Assembly: GCF_018860665.1 (NCBI RefSeq)
Contig: NZ_JAHKPK010000035.1
Coordinates: 1 to 64,000, forward strand
Length of the DNA: 64,000 bases
Direction: 5' to 3'
DNA from: Pacificibacter marinus
GTDB lineage: Bacteria > Pseudomonadota > Alphaproteobacteria > Rhodobacterales > Rhodobacteraceae
The notes under the pieces: model-generated
The model's database searches: none
What the model was told of the DNA's origin: nothing
Seen by the model: only the letters and a program-made list of their open reading frames with translations
Part shown: one piece after another, positions 8,963 through 17,907 of the stretch
How positions within the stretch are numbered: position 1 is the first letter of the stretch
Layout: each line of letters opens with the position of its first letter
Position numbers and translations under genes: made by a program

Positions 8963-9837
8963 TGCCGTGCCTTTCCATGAATTCCGAACAATCCCTGCGG
9001 TCTGACGATCAACAGGGCCACAACAGCCAGTAAGAGAAAAGGGAGTGCAAAGCGCACGCCGACATAGTATTGGATCGCCGCCTCGGCGAGACCGAGGAGG
9101 ATGGCCACGGCCAGAGCCCCGCCGATTTGACCAAGACCTGCCGCAACACAGATAACGAACGCTTTCAACATGGGGTCAAATCCCATTGTCGGCGATAGGG
9201 TCGAAATCGAGCTCCACAACACACCGGAAAACCCTGCAAAGGCACCGGCAATCGCATAGACGGCAATATATGTGTGCTGGACTTTTATCCCCATCAGGAC
9301 CGCCGCCTGACTATTTTGCGCCACAGCGCGAATCGAACGCCCGAGTGCCGTCCGTTGAAGGATGAGCGCCAACAGCGCCATCAAAACAAGCGCAAGAACC
9401 ATGATTAGGATATTCTGTGCTGGGACAAATACGGATGAGATGTAGACCCCGCCGCTCAGTTTGGCAGGCTGCGCCACAGCATAGCCGCCAAAAACATTAA
9501 GCACTACGTTCTCGAGGATCATTGCGATCGCAAAGGTTGCCACGATAATTAGGACATCGGCGCCCCGCCGCCCCTTCAGCCAGCGCAAGATCAACAGATA
9601 CATCAGCACCGCCATTGTCGCAGAAACCAGTGCAGCAGAAAAATAACCTAGAAACGGCGGAATCCCCAATCGGGTGGCGGTGTACCATGAGGCATAGCCG
9701 CCAATTACGAGCAAGGCGCCATGAGCCATATTGAGCACGTTCACCGCACCCCAAAGCAGACTGAGAGAGACCGTACCCACGGCGTACATCGCGCCGAGCG
9801 TCAAGCCGCTAACGAAAATTTGAATGATCGATTCCAT
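8959..9837 (-). CDS. livH: Branched-chain amino acid-type ABC transporter permease (LivH)
   Basis: First permease of the HAAT importer, 292 residues with about eight membrane segments. Family landmarks include the early stretch GAVNVLNMAHGALLVIGGYASW, shortened here as NMAHGALLVIGGY, and the coupling loop GRSIRAVAQNSQAAVLMGI. It ends with VRPQGLFGIHGKARQ, the usual LivH close. It starts 4 bases after livF and its stop overlaps livM. Function as a channel half is well supported by family; the cargo is not shown by the sequence. Confidence 0.9.
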   Translation of the reverse strand: MESIIQIFVSGLTLGAMYAVGTVSLSLLWGAVNVLNMAHGALLVIGGYASWYTATRLGIPPFLGYFSAALVSATMAVLMYLLILRWLKGRRGADVLIIVATFAIAMILENVVLNVFGGYAVAQPAKLSGGVYISSVFVPAQNILIMVLALVLMALLALILQRTALGRSIRAVAQNSQAAVLMGIKVQHTYIAVYAIAGAFAGFSGVLWSSISTLSPTMGFDPMLKAFVICVAAGLGQIGGALAVAILLGLAEAAIQYYVGVRFALPFLLLAVVALLIVRPQGLFGIHGKARQ

Positions 9838-9841
9838 GCGT

Positions 9842-10558
9842 TCAAGCTCCTAAATAGGTGGACAGGATGCCGGCGGCGGAATCAACATCCTGCGCCGTTC
9901 CGGACCAAGCGACTTTACCCTGATCGACCAGGTAGAGCTGTTCTGTGAAATCTTGCGCCCGAGTGACGTTCTCTTCGACCAACAAGATCGTGACACCAAT
10001 TTCGCCAAGCGACGTCAGGGCCGCATAGACATCGTCGACAAGACGCGGCGACAGCCCCAGAGATGGTTCGTCCACGATCAGCAGTTTACTGTCTGCCGCC
10101 AGCGCCCGTCCGATCGACAGCATCCGGCGTTCACCGCCCGACAGCGTGTAGGCCACTTGTTTCTGACGCGACGCGAGGGCGGGAAATATTTCGAAAACCT
10201 TCGCGATCTTATCCGCGCGCCGCGCCGCGCTCTTTTCAATGTTGGAACCGATCAACAGGTTTTCCCGGATTGTCATATCGGGAAACAAGAGATCACCCTG
10301 CGGGACCATTGCGATCCCCGCCACCCGGCGCGCAGCCGGATCCATGGCCGCCATATCACGACCATCAAAAATGACCCGACCGGAGCGCGCCGGAATTAGC
10401 CCGCAAATTGCCCGCATAAGCGTCGTCTTACCGTGGCCATTGGGTCCAATGACGGCGGTAAATTCACCACCCATCACGGAAATGGACACGTCATGAAGCA
10501 CATCACGTTCACCGTATCCGGCACAAATATCCTTAATTTCAAGAAGGGGCTGCGTCAT
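9842..10558 (-). CDS. livF: ABC transporter ATP-binding protein (LivF)
   Basis: Cytoplasmic ATPase of the importer, 238 residues. Walker A is IGPNGHGKTTLMRAI (His replaces the common Ala). Q-loop: AMVPQGDLLFPDMTI. The signature is LSGGERRMLSIGRAL and Walker B is LLIVDEPSLGLSP. All elements needed for ATP hydrolysis are present, unlike its partner LivG, whose signature is degenerate. Its start overlaps the livG stop. A single working signature motif would give one canonical and one atypical ATP site in the LivFG heterodimer; that reading is an inference. Confidence 0.9.
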   Translation of the reverse strand: MTQPLLEIKDICAGYGERDVLHDVSISVMGGEFTAVIGPNGHGKTTLMRAICGLIPARSGRVIFDGRDMAAMDPAARRVAGIAMVPQGDLLFPDMTIRENLLIGSNIEKSAARRADKIAKVFEIFPALASRQKQVAYTLSGGERRMLSIGRALAADSKLLIVDEPSLGLSPRLVDDVYAALTSLGEIGVTILLVEENVTRAQDFTEQLYLVDQGKVAWSGTAQDVDSAAGILSTYLGA

Positions 10559-11328
10559 CCTGCGAAACTTTCCCTTAAGCGCGCAGCGGCCTGTTCACCA
10601 AGATAAACTCGCATGACCTCCACGTCGCGAATCATGTCATTAAAAGCACCATTGAAGATGATGCGCCCCGCATCGAGGATCATGACGCGATCCACCATCG
10701 CCGACATAAACTGCATCACATGCTCGATGATCAGCATAGTAATTCCATGGGCCTTGAGCTTGAAAAGTACTTCCTTCAATAGTTCGATCTCGGGGGGGGT
10801 CAGACCACCTACCGGTTCGTCAAGAAGCAACATCTTTGGTTTTCCACAAATCGCAGACGCAATGGTGACAAGCTTGCGATCAAGTATTGGTAGATGCTCC
10901 ACCACTTCATCGGCCTTGTCTGAAAGACCAACGAGGTCGATAGCGGCCCGTGTCGCTTCCAGATCCGACTCCCTATAGGTTAGGGGCGTTCGCGGCTTGC
11001 TCGCGCCTTTATACACCACACCGGCAAGTACATTTTCGAAGACAGTCAACGACGGAAAAACCGCCGCTGACTGAAAAACACGCGCAAGCCCGAGGCAAAA
11101 GACCTGTTCAGGGGTCCGGCCAGTGATATCCGTTCCGGCAAATTCTACCCGACCCGAAGACCCGGGCGTCAGCCCGGTGATGACTTCCAGCAAGGTTGTC
11201 TTACCGGCACCATTCGGGCCGCCGATGCCGACAATCTCTCCGGGGGTCACGGTAAAGTTGACGTCACTTAACGCGTGGACACCACCAAATCGTTTGCCGA
11301 CCCCCACGCATTCTAATATCTCTGACAT
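10555..11328 (-). CDS. livG: ABC transporter ATP-binding protein (LivG)
   Basis: Partner ATPase of the importer. Walker A is GGPNGAGKTTLLEV and Walker B MLLLDEPVGGLTP. The position normally occupied by the LSGGQ/LSYGQQR signature reads HLPILDRKLVTIASAI, a divergent form; related LivG proteins with LPxxDRKL-like signatures are known, so this need not mean loss of function. ATG 11328 has GGAGG just upstream; a GTG at 11334 is in frame. It begins 12 bases after the binding-protein gene. A tract of eight G (about 10793-10800) is a possible slippage site within the gene. Confidence 0.88.
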   Translation of the reverse strand: MSEILECVGVGKRFGGVHALSDVNFTVTPGEIVGIGGPNGAGKTTLLEVITGLTPGSSGRVEFAGTDITGRTPEQVFCLGLARVFQSAAVFPSLTVFENVLAGVVYKGASKPRTPLTYRESDLEATRAAIDLVGLSDKADEVVEHLPILDRKLVTIASAICGKPKMLLLDEPVGGLTPPEIELLKEVLFKLKAHGITMLIIEHVMQFMSAMVDRVMILDAGRIIFNGAFNDMIRDVEVMRVYLGEQAAARLRESFAG

Positions 11329-11340
11329 AGCCACCTCCGC

Positions 11341-12672
11341 TCAAGTCCGGATCCAAGACGGCATCTGGAATGATGCCGTGTTATAGGGCGCCGGTGCGAT
11401 AAGTCTGGGGGGCTGTGTATGATCTGAGATCTGCAGATATTGATGTGGCATCCCCAACGAAGGATCGTTGGTCGACGTTGGATAGGACACCGCCGCATGT
11501 ACGTCGGGATCAAAACGTGTCGTTCCGTTGACACCCCGATAGATCGTACGGCTCAATTGCTTTGCGACGCGGCGGTTCTGCTCAAAATCACCGGGTGCGC
11601 CGAGACCACCAGCAATTGCAGCGGCATTCGCGAAGTAATGGACGCTATCATACGTCATACCCGCTGTCAGAGCCACGGCATTTTCCCCATAACGTGCCTT
11701 GTAGCGACGTGAAAAATCGCCGCCGATCTCATCGGGAAGTGTCGCGATAACTGTCGAGTAAATGACGCCATTGACTGCCGACCCGCCAATTTCACGGAAC
11801 GCTGGAATAGACGGCCCGTATTGCATGTAGATCAGACTATTCGTCGGGTTCGGCGCGAATTGCAGCATAAATTGCGCTAGATCCTGTGGAACCCAGTGAG
11901 TGATGGCAATGACCGCCGGTGGGTTATCGCGCAGCCGTTGAAGCGTGGGACCCCACTCGCTAATCGTCTCGCCAAGCGTTTCCTCGATGGTCGCGGTCCA
12001 GCCGTATTCGGCAAGGCTCGCCTTCAGCGCATTTGCAATGGTGACGCTATAATTCTGCGCACCCGAGATAATGGCGATCGTCCGCTCTTCGGGCGCCCAT
12101 TGACCGGAATCAGCAAGGTCGTTGAAAAACTTTAACAGGCCCGCGCCGTACCAGTATTCTGCCGGATCACCCATGAATATCCCGAAGTATCGGTCAGGGT
12201 CATTCTGAATGGTAGAATGGTGGATGATATCGGTATTATGATGAACGTAGCAAATACCGGCATCTGCAACGAGGTCATATTCGGCTGTTTCGGCACCTAG
12301 GTTATAAGCATTTACGATGCCATGCACACCGTGCCGGTCGATCAGCCGCTGAATGGCCGTCACAACATTCTCGGCACCAAAATTCCCAGTGTCTTCGAGG
12401 ACGAGCTCCACGGGGCGTCCCAAAATGCCGCCCATATCGTTGACCTCCTCCCAGGCCATCTCAAGACCACGGCGGATTTCCAACCCGTCGGCAGCCGCAT
12501 AACCGGTCAGCGGAACCGCAGCACCAACTTTGATCGGCTCACCTCCGGTTTGACCAGCGGCCTGATTGACACTGGCCAATGTGGTGGCCGCGGCTGCGAC
12601 AGCACTGCCCCTGATGAAGTTTCGACGACTCGTACGACCGTTTTCGGCTAATTTTGTATCATTTTTCTTCAT
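11341..12672 (-). CDS. HAAT-type ABC transporter substrate-binding protein with Tat signal
   Basis: Periplasmic ligand-binding protein of the Liv-type importer, family Peripla_BP_6. The N-terminus has a twin-arginine signal (SRRNFIRGSAVAAAATTLA) with a cleavage region near QAAGQ. The mature part opens with PIKVGAAVPLTGYAAADG, and GILGRPVELVLEDTGN follows, both classic for this family. A good ribosome site (GGGAGG) precedes ATG 12672. Tat export is uncommon for these proteins but known in cytosolically folded or cofactor-bound cases. It probably opens the liv part of the block, since about 190 bases separate it from the preceding crotonase gene. The ligand is unknown. Confidence 0.88.
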   Translation of the reverse strand: MKKNDTKLAENGRTSRRNFIRGSAVAAAATTLASVNQAAGQTGGEPIKVGAAVPLTGYAAADGLEIRRGLEMAWEEVNDMGGILGRPVELVLEDTGNFGAENVVTAIQRLIDRHGVHGIVNAYNLGAETAEYDLVADAGICYVHHNTDIIHHSTIQNDPDRYFGIFMGDPAEYWYGAGLLKFFNDLADSGQWAPEERTIAIISGAQNYSVTIANALKASLAEYGWTATIEETLGETISEWGPTLQRLRDNPPAVIAITHWVPQDLAQFMLQFAPNPTNSLIYMQYGPSIPAFREIGGSAVNGVIYSTVIATLPDEIGGDFSRRYKARYGENAVALTAGMTYDSVHYFANAAAIAGGLGAPGDFEQNRRVAKQLSRTIYRGVNGTTRFDPDVHAAVSYPTSTNDPSLGMPHQYLQISDHTQPPRLIAPAPYNTASFQMPSWIRT

Positions 12673-12862
12673 GACAATTCCTCCCTTGTCCTGTGCAAGT
12701 GTCCAGCAATGGCTTCAATGGAACAAATTGAATTAATCAATCAGTCATAGCGAAAATCTATTAATAGGCTGGTTTTAAAGCATAAAATTAGTGCCGCCCC
12801 GCCTGCGCGGGAACGTGACTGACGTACAACACTCAAACCGGCATTATCCGCCGGACAGATCC

Positions 12863-13621
12863 TCAGGACAAAAAGGCCGCTCGACGTGCGGCGTGTTCCG
12901 GCGTCGCCCCAGCCACACCTTGACTAAGTGCTTCTTGTTCGAGCGAGACGGAAAAAGGCACCTCGGTGGACGCACGTAGCTGCCGTTTTGTTAACGCCAG
13001 TGTCTTCGCAGGTTCCTGCGCCACGGCCACCGCCAGCGCCTGCACAGCATTCATAAGCTCATCTACAGGAACCACATGAGTGGCTAACCCGTAGCGTTCG
13101 GCCTCTTGCGCTGTGATCTTGCGACCCGACGTGGCCAGTTCGAAGGCCCGCCGGTAGCCCGTCGCCTGTACAAGGTGCGCAGAAACACCACTGTCAGGAA
13201 CCAAAGCCATCTTTCCAAACGCACAAGCCATTGACGCCGCCTCAGACATCACGACAAGATCACATGCCAGCGCGAGGCCCATACCCGCCCCGACTGCCGC
13301 GCCATTAACTGCCGCAATGTAGGGTTTGTCTGATCTCACGATGGCCGCAATCAACGGATTGTAGGTCCGAGCAACCGTGTCGTGGCAGTTCTCTAACTCG
13401 CCTGCTTGTGAGAGATCCTGTCCTACACAAAAGCCCCGACCGTTTCCCGTGAGGACAATCACGCCCACATCGTCAGCGGCCTCTAACTGTTGGAGCTCCG
13501 CTAGGAGCGACAGACGCAAATCTTCGTCTAACGCATTCAGACTAGCGGCACGGTTCAACATAATGGTTGCAACCCCTTGCGCGCGAGTTGTCAAAAATTT
13601 TGGCGCAGTTGTCCCTGTCAT
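12863..13621 (-). CDS. Enoyl-CoA hydratase/isomerase, PaaG-like
   Basis: Crotonase-fold enzyme of 252 residues. The motif VLTGNGRGFCVGQDLS is characteristic of PaaG-type isomerases/hydratases of the phenylacetate group. The second oxyanion segment is NGAAVGAGMGLALACDLVV, and MALVPDSGVSAHL holds the Asp used by PaaG-like isomerases rather than the second hydratase Glu. A role in double-bond isomerisation or hydration of an unsaturated acyl-CoA in the block is likely. Its start overlaps the stop of the NTF2-like gene (ATGA). About 190 bases without a gene follow before the binding-protein gene; only a small GC hairpin near 12798 is seen there. Confidence 0.82.
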   Translation of the reverse strand: MTGTTAPKFLTTRAQGVATIMLNRAASLNALDEDLRLSLLAELQQLEAADDVGVIVLTGNGRGFCVGQDLSQAGELENCHDTVARTYNPLIAAIVRSDKPYIAAVNGAAVGAGMGLALACDLVVMSEAASMACAFGKMALVPDSGVSAHLVQATGYRRAFELATSGRKITAQEAERYGLATHVVPVDELMNAVQALAVAVAQEPAKTLALTKRQLRASTEVPFSVSLEQEALSQGVAGATPEHAARRAAFLS

Positions 13622-14127
13622 GACTTAGTCTCCTCTTTAGGCGGTGCAGCGTAGGCCAGAGCGTCGGTATGAATGTCACTGGCTTCGCGGCCCATGATGG
13701 AATAGCCACACGCGGGATAGTCAAACCCATCGAGTTCGGTCGAGTTTGGTTTTTGCTGATAATATGACCGAATTTCACGGATCATCCCGTCCTCAAATAC
13801 AAACCATTCGGCGCCCCGCGTCACGACCCGTGCAGCCCCAGCCGACGGTTCCCAAAACAAGGACCATTCAATCACCGTCTGTTCGCCAGCGGTAATTGCG
13901 TGATCCACGACCCAGCGGGCATTGATGTTGCGGGTCACCTTGCGCCAGTACCGCGACAGATGTTCGCGACCGCCAACATGCTTGGACCCAATATTCGGTT
14001 TGAGAAAATAATGCACCACATCCGGATGCAAGGTTTCGTGTAGCAGTTCGAGATCACCAGACGTACACCCGTTATAGTAGCGCTTGATCGTTTCGACGTT
14101 TTTGTCAGTTAGTGCTTCTTCACTCAT
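13618..14127 (-). CDS. NTF2-like/SnoaL-fold protein
   Basis: Protein of 169 residues with the SnoaL/NTF2-like pattern: an N-terminal helix followed by YYNGCTSGDLELLHETLHPDVV and a mid-protein GREHLSRYWRKV. A beta-rich half follows, with TVIEWSLFWEP and GAEWFVFEDGMI and the family ending RSYYQ. Such proteins include small isomerases, dehydratases and cyclases as well as non-catalytic dimers, so no reaction is assigned. Both gene ends overlap neighbours (aldehyde dehydrogenase upstream, crotonase downstream), so it is made in step with them and probably handles a pathway intermediate. Confidence 0.75.
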   Translation of the reverse strand: MSEEALTDKNVETIKRYYNGCTSGDLELLHETLHPDVVHYFLKPNIGSKHVGGREHLSRYWRKVTRNINARWVVDHAITAGEQTVIEWSLFWEPSAGAARVVTRGAEWFVFEDGMIREIRSYYQQKPNSTELDGFDYPACGYSIMGREASDIHTDALAYAAPPKEETKS

Positions 14128-15560
14128 TGCTGGATCGCCTTCAATTCAGTGAATTCTTCGATGCCGAGCGCGCCAAACTCGCGGCCATACCCGGATTTTT
14201 TGTATCCTCCGAACGGAGCAGCCGGATTGAAACGGCCGCCATTCACGTCGACTTGTCCGGTTCTGATCCTTTTGGCTACTGCGACAGCCCGTTCCTGGTC
14301 AGCGCCCCAAACTGCACCTGCCAAACCGTAGGCACTATCATTTGCAATGGCGACGGCCTCGTCTACGCTGTCATATGGAATGATAACCAGTACCGGCCCA
14401 AAGACCTCGTCTTGCGCTATCGGGCTTTTGTTGTCGACATCTGCGAAGATCGTCGGATGCACATAAAAACCACCTTCGGGAACTTCCGCAACGGCAGCAC
14501 TTCCACCATAAACCAGACGCTCGGACCCTTCGGCAGCCTTTATCATTTTCAGCACCGAGGCCATTTGGGATGCACAAGCGAGTGGCCCCAACCGCGTGCC
14601 TTCATCCATTGGGTGCCCCAATGTCAGTTTTTTTGCAGCAGTTATGGCTAGCTCGATAACCACTTCCTGACGGCTCCGCGGCACCACAAGACGAGTCCAG
14701 GCCGAACAGGTTTGCCCCGAGTTCAAGAAGCAATTGTTAACGCTGGTTTTCACCGCCTTCTCGAGGTCCGCGTCGTCAAGTAAAATACTGGCCGACTTCC
14801 CGCCAAGCTCTAACGCCACTCGGGTGATATTATTCGCCGCAGTCTTGGCAATTCTGCTGCCCACCGCCGTCGAACCCGTAAAGGATATCAGATCAACGTC
14901 AGCATGGCCTGACAAAGCATCACCAATGACGCGACCGGGTCCTGAGACAAGATTGAACACACCTGCCGGTAGTCCCGCTTCCTCAATCGCGTCCGCCAAT
15001 ATGAATGCGCTCAACGGAGCGATATCTGCGGGTTTCGCGACAACGGTACAACCGGCGGCCAGGGCTCCGCCAACCTTGCCGACGAGCTGGTGCAGCGGAT
15101 AGTTCCAAGGCGTGATCGCAGCCACCACACCCGCCGCCTCGCGGCAGATCGATGAATTGCCAAGTTCGTATTCCCACTCAACTTCGTCAATAGCGCGGAC
15201 AAAACCACCGAGGTTGGTCACCGGCAGACCAACTTGAATGGCGGACGCCATCTTCAGCGGCATACCGACTTCCTGCGCAATGATTTCGGCAAGGGCGACT
15301 GCCCGACCAACAACTCCATCCTGTATTTTCATGAGATAATCGGCCCGAACCGAAGGCGGTAGGTTCGACCAACTTTCAAAGGCCGCCCGCGCAGCTTGGA
15401 CGGCAGCCTCAATATCAGAAACTCCCCCAGACGGTACGTGCCCCAATACTGATCCATCAGCTGCATTGATCACATCGGTTAACACCAACCCGTTTTCGGG
15501 CGCGCACCACCTGCCATTTATGTAGAGACTGGAGCGGTGAGTGAGCCTATTATCTAACAT
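14124..15560 (-). CDS. NAD(P)-dependent aldehyde dehydrogenase
   Basis: ALDH superfamily member of about 478 residues that would oxidise an aldehyde to its acid. Catalytic Cys lies in NSGQTCSAWTRLV, the general-base Glu in ALELGGKSASILLD, and the cofactor motif is SFTGSTAVGSRI. The C-terminal GRFNPAAPFGGYKKSGYGRE is the usual close (PFGGYKKSGxGRE). ATG 15560 is chosen because it overlaps the preceding stop by 11 bases and starts at the normal family N-terminus; in-frame starts up to 15632 would overlap by 83. The aldehyde could be a semialdehyde product of the hydrolases in this block, which is an inference. Confidence 0.9.
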   Translation of the reverse strand: MLDNRLTHRSSLYINGRWCAPENGLVLTDVINAADGSVLGHVPSGGVSDIEAAVQAARAAFESWSNLPPSVRADYLMKIQDGVVGRAVALAEIIAQEVGMPLKMASAIQVGLPVTNLGGFVRAIDEVEWEYELGNSSICREAAGVVAAITPWNYPLHQLVGKVGGALAAGCTVVAKPADIAPLSAFILADAIEEAGLPAGVFNLVSGPGRVIGDALSGHADVDLISFTGSTAVGSRIAKTAANNITRVALELGGKSASILLDDADLEKAVKTSVNNCFLNSGQTCSAWTRLVVPRSRQEVVIELAITAAKKLTLGHPMDEGTRLGPLACASQMASVLKMIKAAEGSERLVYGGSAAVAEVPEGGFYVHPTIFADVDNKSPIAQDEVFGPVLVIIPYDSVDEAVAIANDSAYGLAGAVWGADQERAVAVAKRIRTGQVDVNGGRFNPAAPFGGYKKSGYGREFGALGIEEFTELKAIQQ

Positions 15561-16707
15561 ATCGATTACTTTCGTGATTGTGGAAACCTTGGCCGGTTTT
15601 ACGGCCGAGCTTTCCTTGAGCAATGAGGTCATGGAACCGCTTGGCCGGCACGAGGCGCGGATTGTCGTCAGTCTGAGCCATTGATCTTAGGGCGAAGACC
15701 ATAACGTCCAGACCGATCATATCGATCAGGGCGAACGGCCCCATTGGGTGACCGGCAACTTCGGTCATCAATATATCAATCTCTTCAACGGTTGCCCCCA
15801 CCTCTAGGGTGCGCACCGCATCATTCAAAAACGGAATAAGCAGCCGGTTGACGAGGAAACCACGCTGATCGCCGCAGCGCACAGGAACTTTTCCTATTTC
15901 GCGCACCCAGACAGTGGCGTTCTCGACGAATCCTTCCGGCGTCCCCGGCGGGCAGATAATTTCAACAAGCTTCATGGCTTGGGCTGGGTTGAAAAAATGA
16001 GCGGCGAAGATCACGCGCTCCGATGACACAGCGCTTGCCATATCAGCCACCCGAAACGACGAAGTATTGGTGGCAAACGCGATCGTTGGCGGTAGTTGGC
16101 TATCCAACGTTGCGAATAGTTTTCGTTTCTCATCAAGATTCTCGACTACGGCCTCAATCAGGAAATCGACATGAGCCAACGATTTAACATCCGTTCCCAA
16201 CTGCAACGCGGCCAGACACCGTTCGGCCTCATCAGTATCAATCCGGCCACGTTCCACAGACCGCGCCAGACTGCGGGACACGTTGGTCCGCAGCTTTTCA
16301 AGTGAGGACGGGCTACGTCCCAAGACCACCACTGGGCGTCGGCTCCTCAGGATCGCTTCCGCAATACCGGAGGCCATCCGTCCCGTGCCAATCAGGCCGA
16401 CCGCCCCTTGCCACGTACTTTTGGCTTCCACCTTCGATTGCTCGTTACTGGTTTGGGGCAATACATCCACACCAAAACCACGTCGTTGATGCTCTGGTAG
16501 GTCGGCCAGACAGGCTAACGGCCCCTTTGGGTAACCGGCTCCAAGACACATCGACAGATCAATATCGGCAGGCGTCGCAAAACCCATCTGAATCATTTCA
16601 GCGGCATCGACGAACATACCTGACATCAACCTTTGATGTGGATCGAGGCCTTCTCCTTCAAGAACAGGCGGCGGAAAATCCAGTCTATTTGCATCGGTAA
16701 CGCTCAT
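15550..16707 (-). CDS. 3-hydroxyacyl-CoA dehydrogenase with extra N-terminal 3HCDH domain
   Basis: Oxidises an L-3-hydroxyacyl-CoA to the 3-oxoacyl-CoA with NAD. The Rossmann motif AVGLIGTGRMASGIA is near residue 110 rather than at the N-terminus. The catalytic His and Glu are in FAAHFFNPAQAMKLVEI, and RGFLVNRLLIPFLNDA plus MGPFALIDMIGLDV mark the C-terminal domain. Residues ~33-75 (RLMSGMFVDAAEMIQMGFAT and then DIDLSM..GAGYPKGPLACL) look like a second copy of the C-terminal domain placed in front. ATG 16707 has AAGGAG upstream and is preferred over ATG 16728. In-frame neighbours overlap on both sides. It would act after the crotonase step. Confidence 0.88.
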   Translation of the reverse strand: MSVTDANRLDFPPPVLEGEGLDPHQRLMSGMFVDAAEMIQMGFATPADIDLSMCLGAGYPKGPLACLADLPEHQRRGFGVDVLPQTSNEQSKVEAKSTWQGAVGLIGTGRMASGIAEAILRSRRPVVVLGRSPSSLEKLRTNVSRSLARSVERGRIDTDEAERCLAALQLGTDVKSLAHVDFLIEAVVENLDEKRKLFATLDSQLPPTIAFATNTSSFRVADMASAVSSERVIFAAHFFNPAQAMKLVEIICPPGTPEGFVENATVWVREIGKVPVRCGDQRGFLVNRLLIPFLNDAVRTLEVGATVEEIDILMTEVAGHPMGPFALIDMIGLDVMVFALRSMAQTDDNPRLVPAKRFHDLIAQGKLGRKTGQGFHNHESNRYVR

Positions 16708-17248
16708 GGTCTTCTCCTTGGACAGCATTCAAACGCAGCACATTGTTGAGCACGGCGATCTTTAGGTATTGTGTGACAATCATCAGCAGCTCGGCACATT
16801 GTGTTGGCGGGTAATATTTGACCATTCTGGCCCATGTTTCGTCACAGACGTCATGCGATCCGTGGACCTCATCCGCCAAAGCCAACAACACACGCTCTTC
16901 GGGCGGATACCCTTCTAGATCGGCAGCCGGATCCGCCAACAGCTCTGCTTCCATGGCAGTGATTGCCGCAGCCTTCGAGAAAAGCGCGATATGAAGCGCG
17001 ACTTCAGCCTGTGCACCAGCCTGTACCAGCACCCGAAGGATCAAAAGTTCCCGTTTGCGAACGTCTATTTCACCGGTCAGACAGCAGGTGGTCGCCGTGG
17101 TCAGATCGCGAAACGCCTGTGGGCTGTGCGCCATGGCCTCGAACAGTGCCATCGGTGCCCCATCCGGCCAAACGTAACGGTCAAGCCGCCCGGCCAACTC
17201 ATCTGGCAACGCGTCGGGCCGGGTCATTCTGGAGCCAGCAGTCGCCAT
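16685..17248 (-). CDS. Carboxymuconolactone decarboxylase (CMD/AhpD-like) family protein
   Basis: All-helical protein of 187 residues of the CMD family. Recognisable are ALFEAMAHSPQAFRDL and the core EIDVRKRELLILRVLVQAGA followed by EVALHIALF. The peroxidase CxxC motif of AhpD is absent; the two Cys (TTCCLTGE) are adjacent and earlier in the chain. So it is closer to the PcaC-like or gamma-carboxymuconolactone type, although the catalytic residues of PcaC cannot be confirmed by eye. ATG 17248 overlaps the pcaJ stop (TAATG). Placement between CoA-transferase and hydroxyacyl-CoA dehydrogenase suggests a role on a small ring or lactone intermediate, without proof. Confidence 0.75.
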   Translation of the reverse strand: MATAGSRMTRPDALPDELAGRLDRYVWPDGAPMALFEAMAHSPQAFRDLTTATTCCLTGEIDVRKRELLILRVLVQAGAQAEVALHIALFSKAAAITAMEAELLADPAADLEGYPPEERVLLALADEVHGSHDVCDETWARMVKYYPPTQCAELLMIVTQYLKIAVLNNVLRLNAVQGEDHERYRCK

Positions 17249-17907
17249 TACGCCACTCGTATCTCAGAGAGAGTCTTGGAAACAATAAGGCGCGCGCCAG
17301 TCGCAGCCTGAAGGTCATCAATCGACAGACCCGGCGCAATCTCTTGGAGCACAAGTCCTGATTTGGTGACATCGATCACGCCCATATCGGTTATAATCCG
17401 GTCAACCACACCTGCGCCCGTCAACGGTAGCGAACACTGCTCGACCAGCTTATGCGCGCCTTTTGAGGTAACGTGCTCCATCGCGACAATCACATATTTC
17501 GAGCCGTGAACGAGATCCATGGCCCCCCCCATGCCTTTCAAAACACTACCCGGTACGCTCCAACTTGCCAGATCGCCCGCCTGCGACACCTGCATGGCAC
17601 CAAGCACAGCAACGTCGATATGACCGCCACGGATCATCGAAAAAGACGTGGAGGAATCAAAGTAAGACGCGCCGGGAAGGACAGTCACAGTTTGCTTGCC
17701 CGCATCAATCAGATCCGCATCAACGGTCGCTTCGCTCGGATGATCCCCGACACCAAGAATGCCGTTTTCGCTGTGCAGAACCACTGTCATTCCTTCAGGA
17801 ATGAATGCAGGAATTTTTGTCGGCAAACCGATCCCCAAGTTCACGTATTGCCCGTCCTTCAGTTCCTGTGCAGCGCGGGCCGCTATTTGATTGCGATTGA
17901 GTTTCAC
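17248..17907 (-). CDS. 3-oxoacid CoA-transferase subunit B (PcaJ/ScoB-like)
   Basis: Beta subunit of a family I CoA-transferase that moves CoA from succinyl-CoA to a 3-oxo acid. The catalytic glutamate motif SENGILGVG is present, and [17 protein letters not shown] is the usual N-terminal segment. [13 protein letters not shown] is represented by [20 protein letters not shown], with [15 protein letters not shown] after it. GTG 17907 is chosen: GGGGAG precedes it by 7 bases and it overlaps the subunit A stop as GTGA; ATG 17922 is an alternative. A run of eight C (about 17523-17530) lies within the gene. With subunit A it could activate a 3-oxo acid such as 3-oxoadipate. Confidence 0.9.
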   Translation of the reverse strand: MKLNRNQIAARAAQELKDGQYVNLGIGLPTKIPAFIPEGMTVVLHSENGILGVGDHPSEATVDADLIDAGKQTVTVLPGASYFDSSTSFSMIRGGHIDVAVLGAMQVSQAGDLASWSVPGSVLKGMGGAMDLVHGSKYVIVAMEHVTSKGAHKLVEQCSLPLTGAGVVDRIITDMGVIDVTKSGLVLQEIAPGLSIDDLQAATGARLIVSKTLSEIRVA

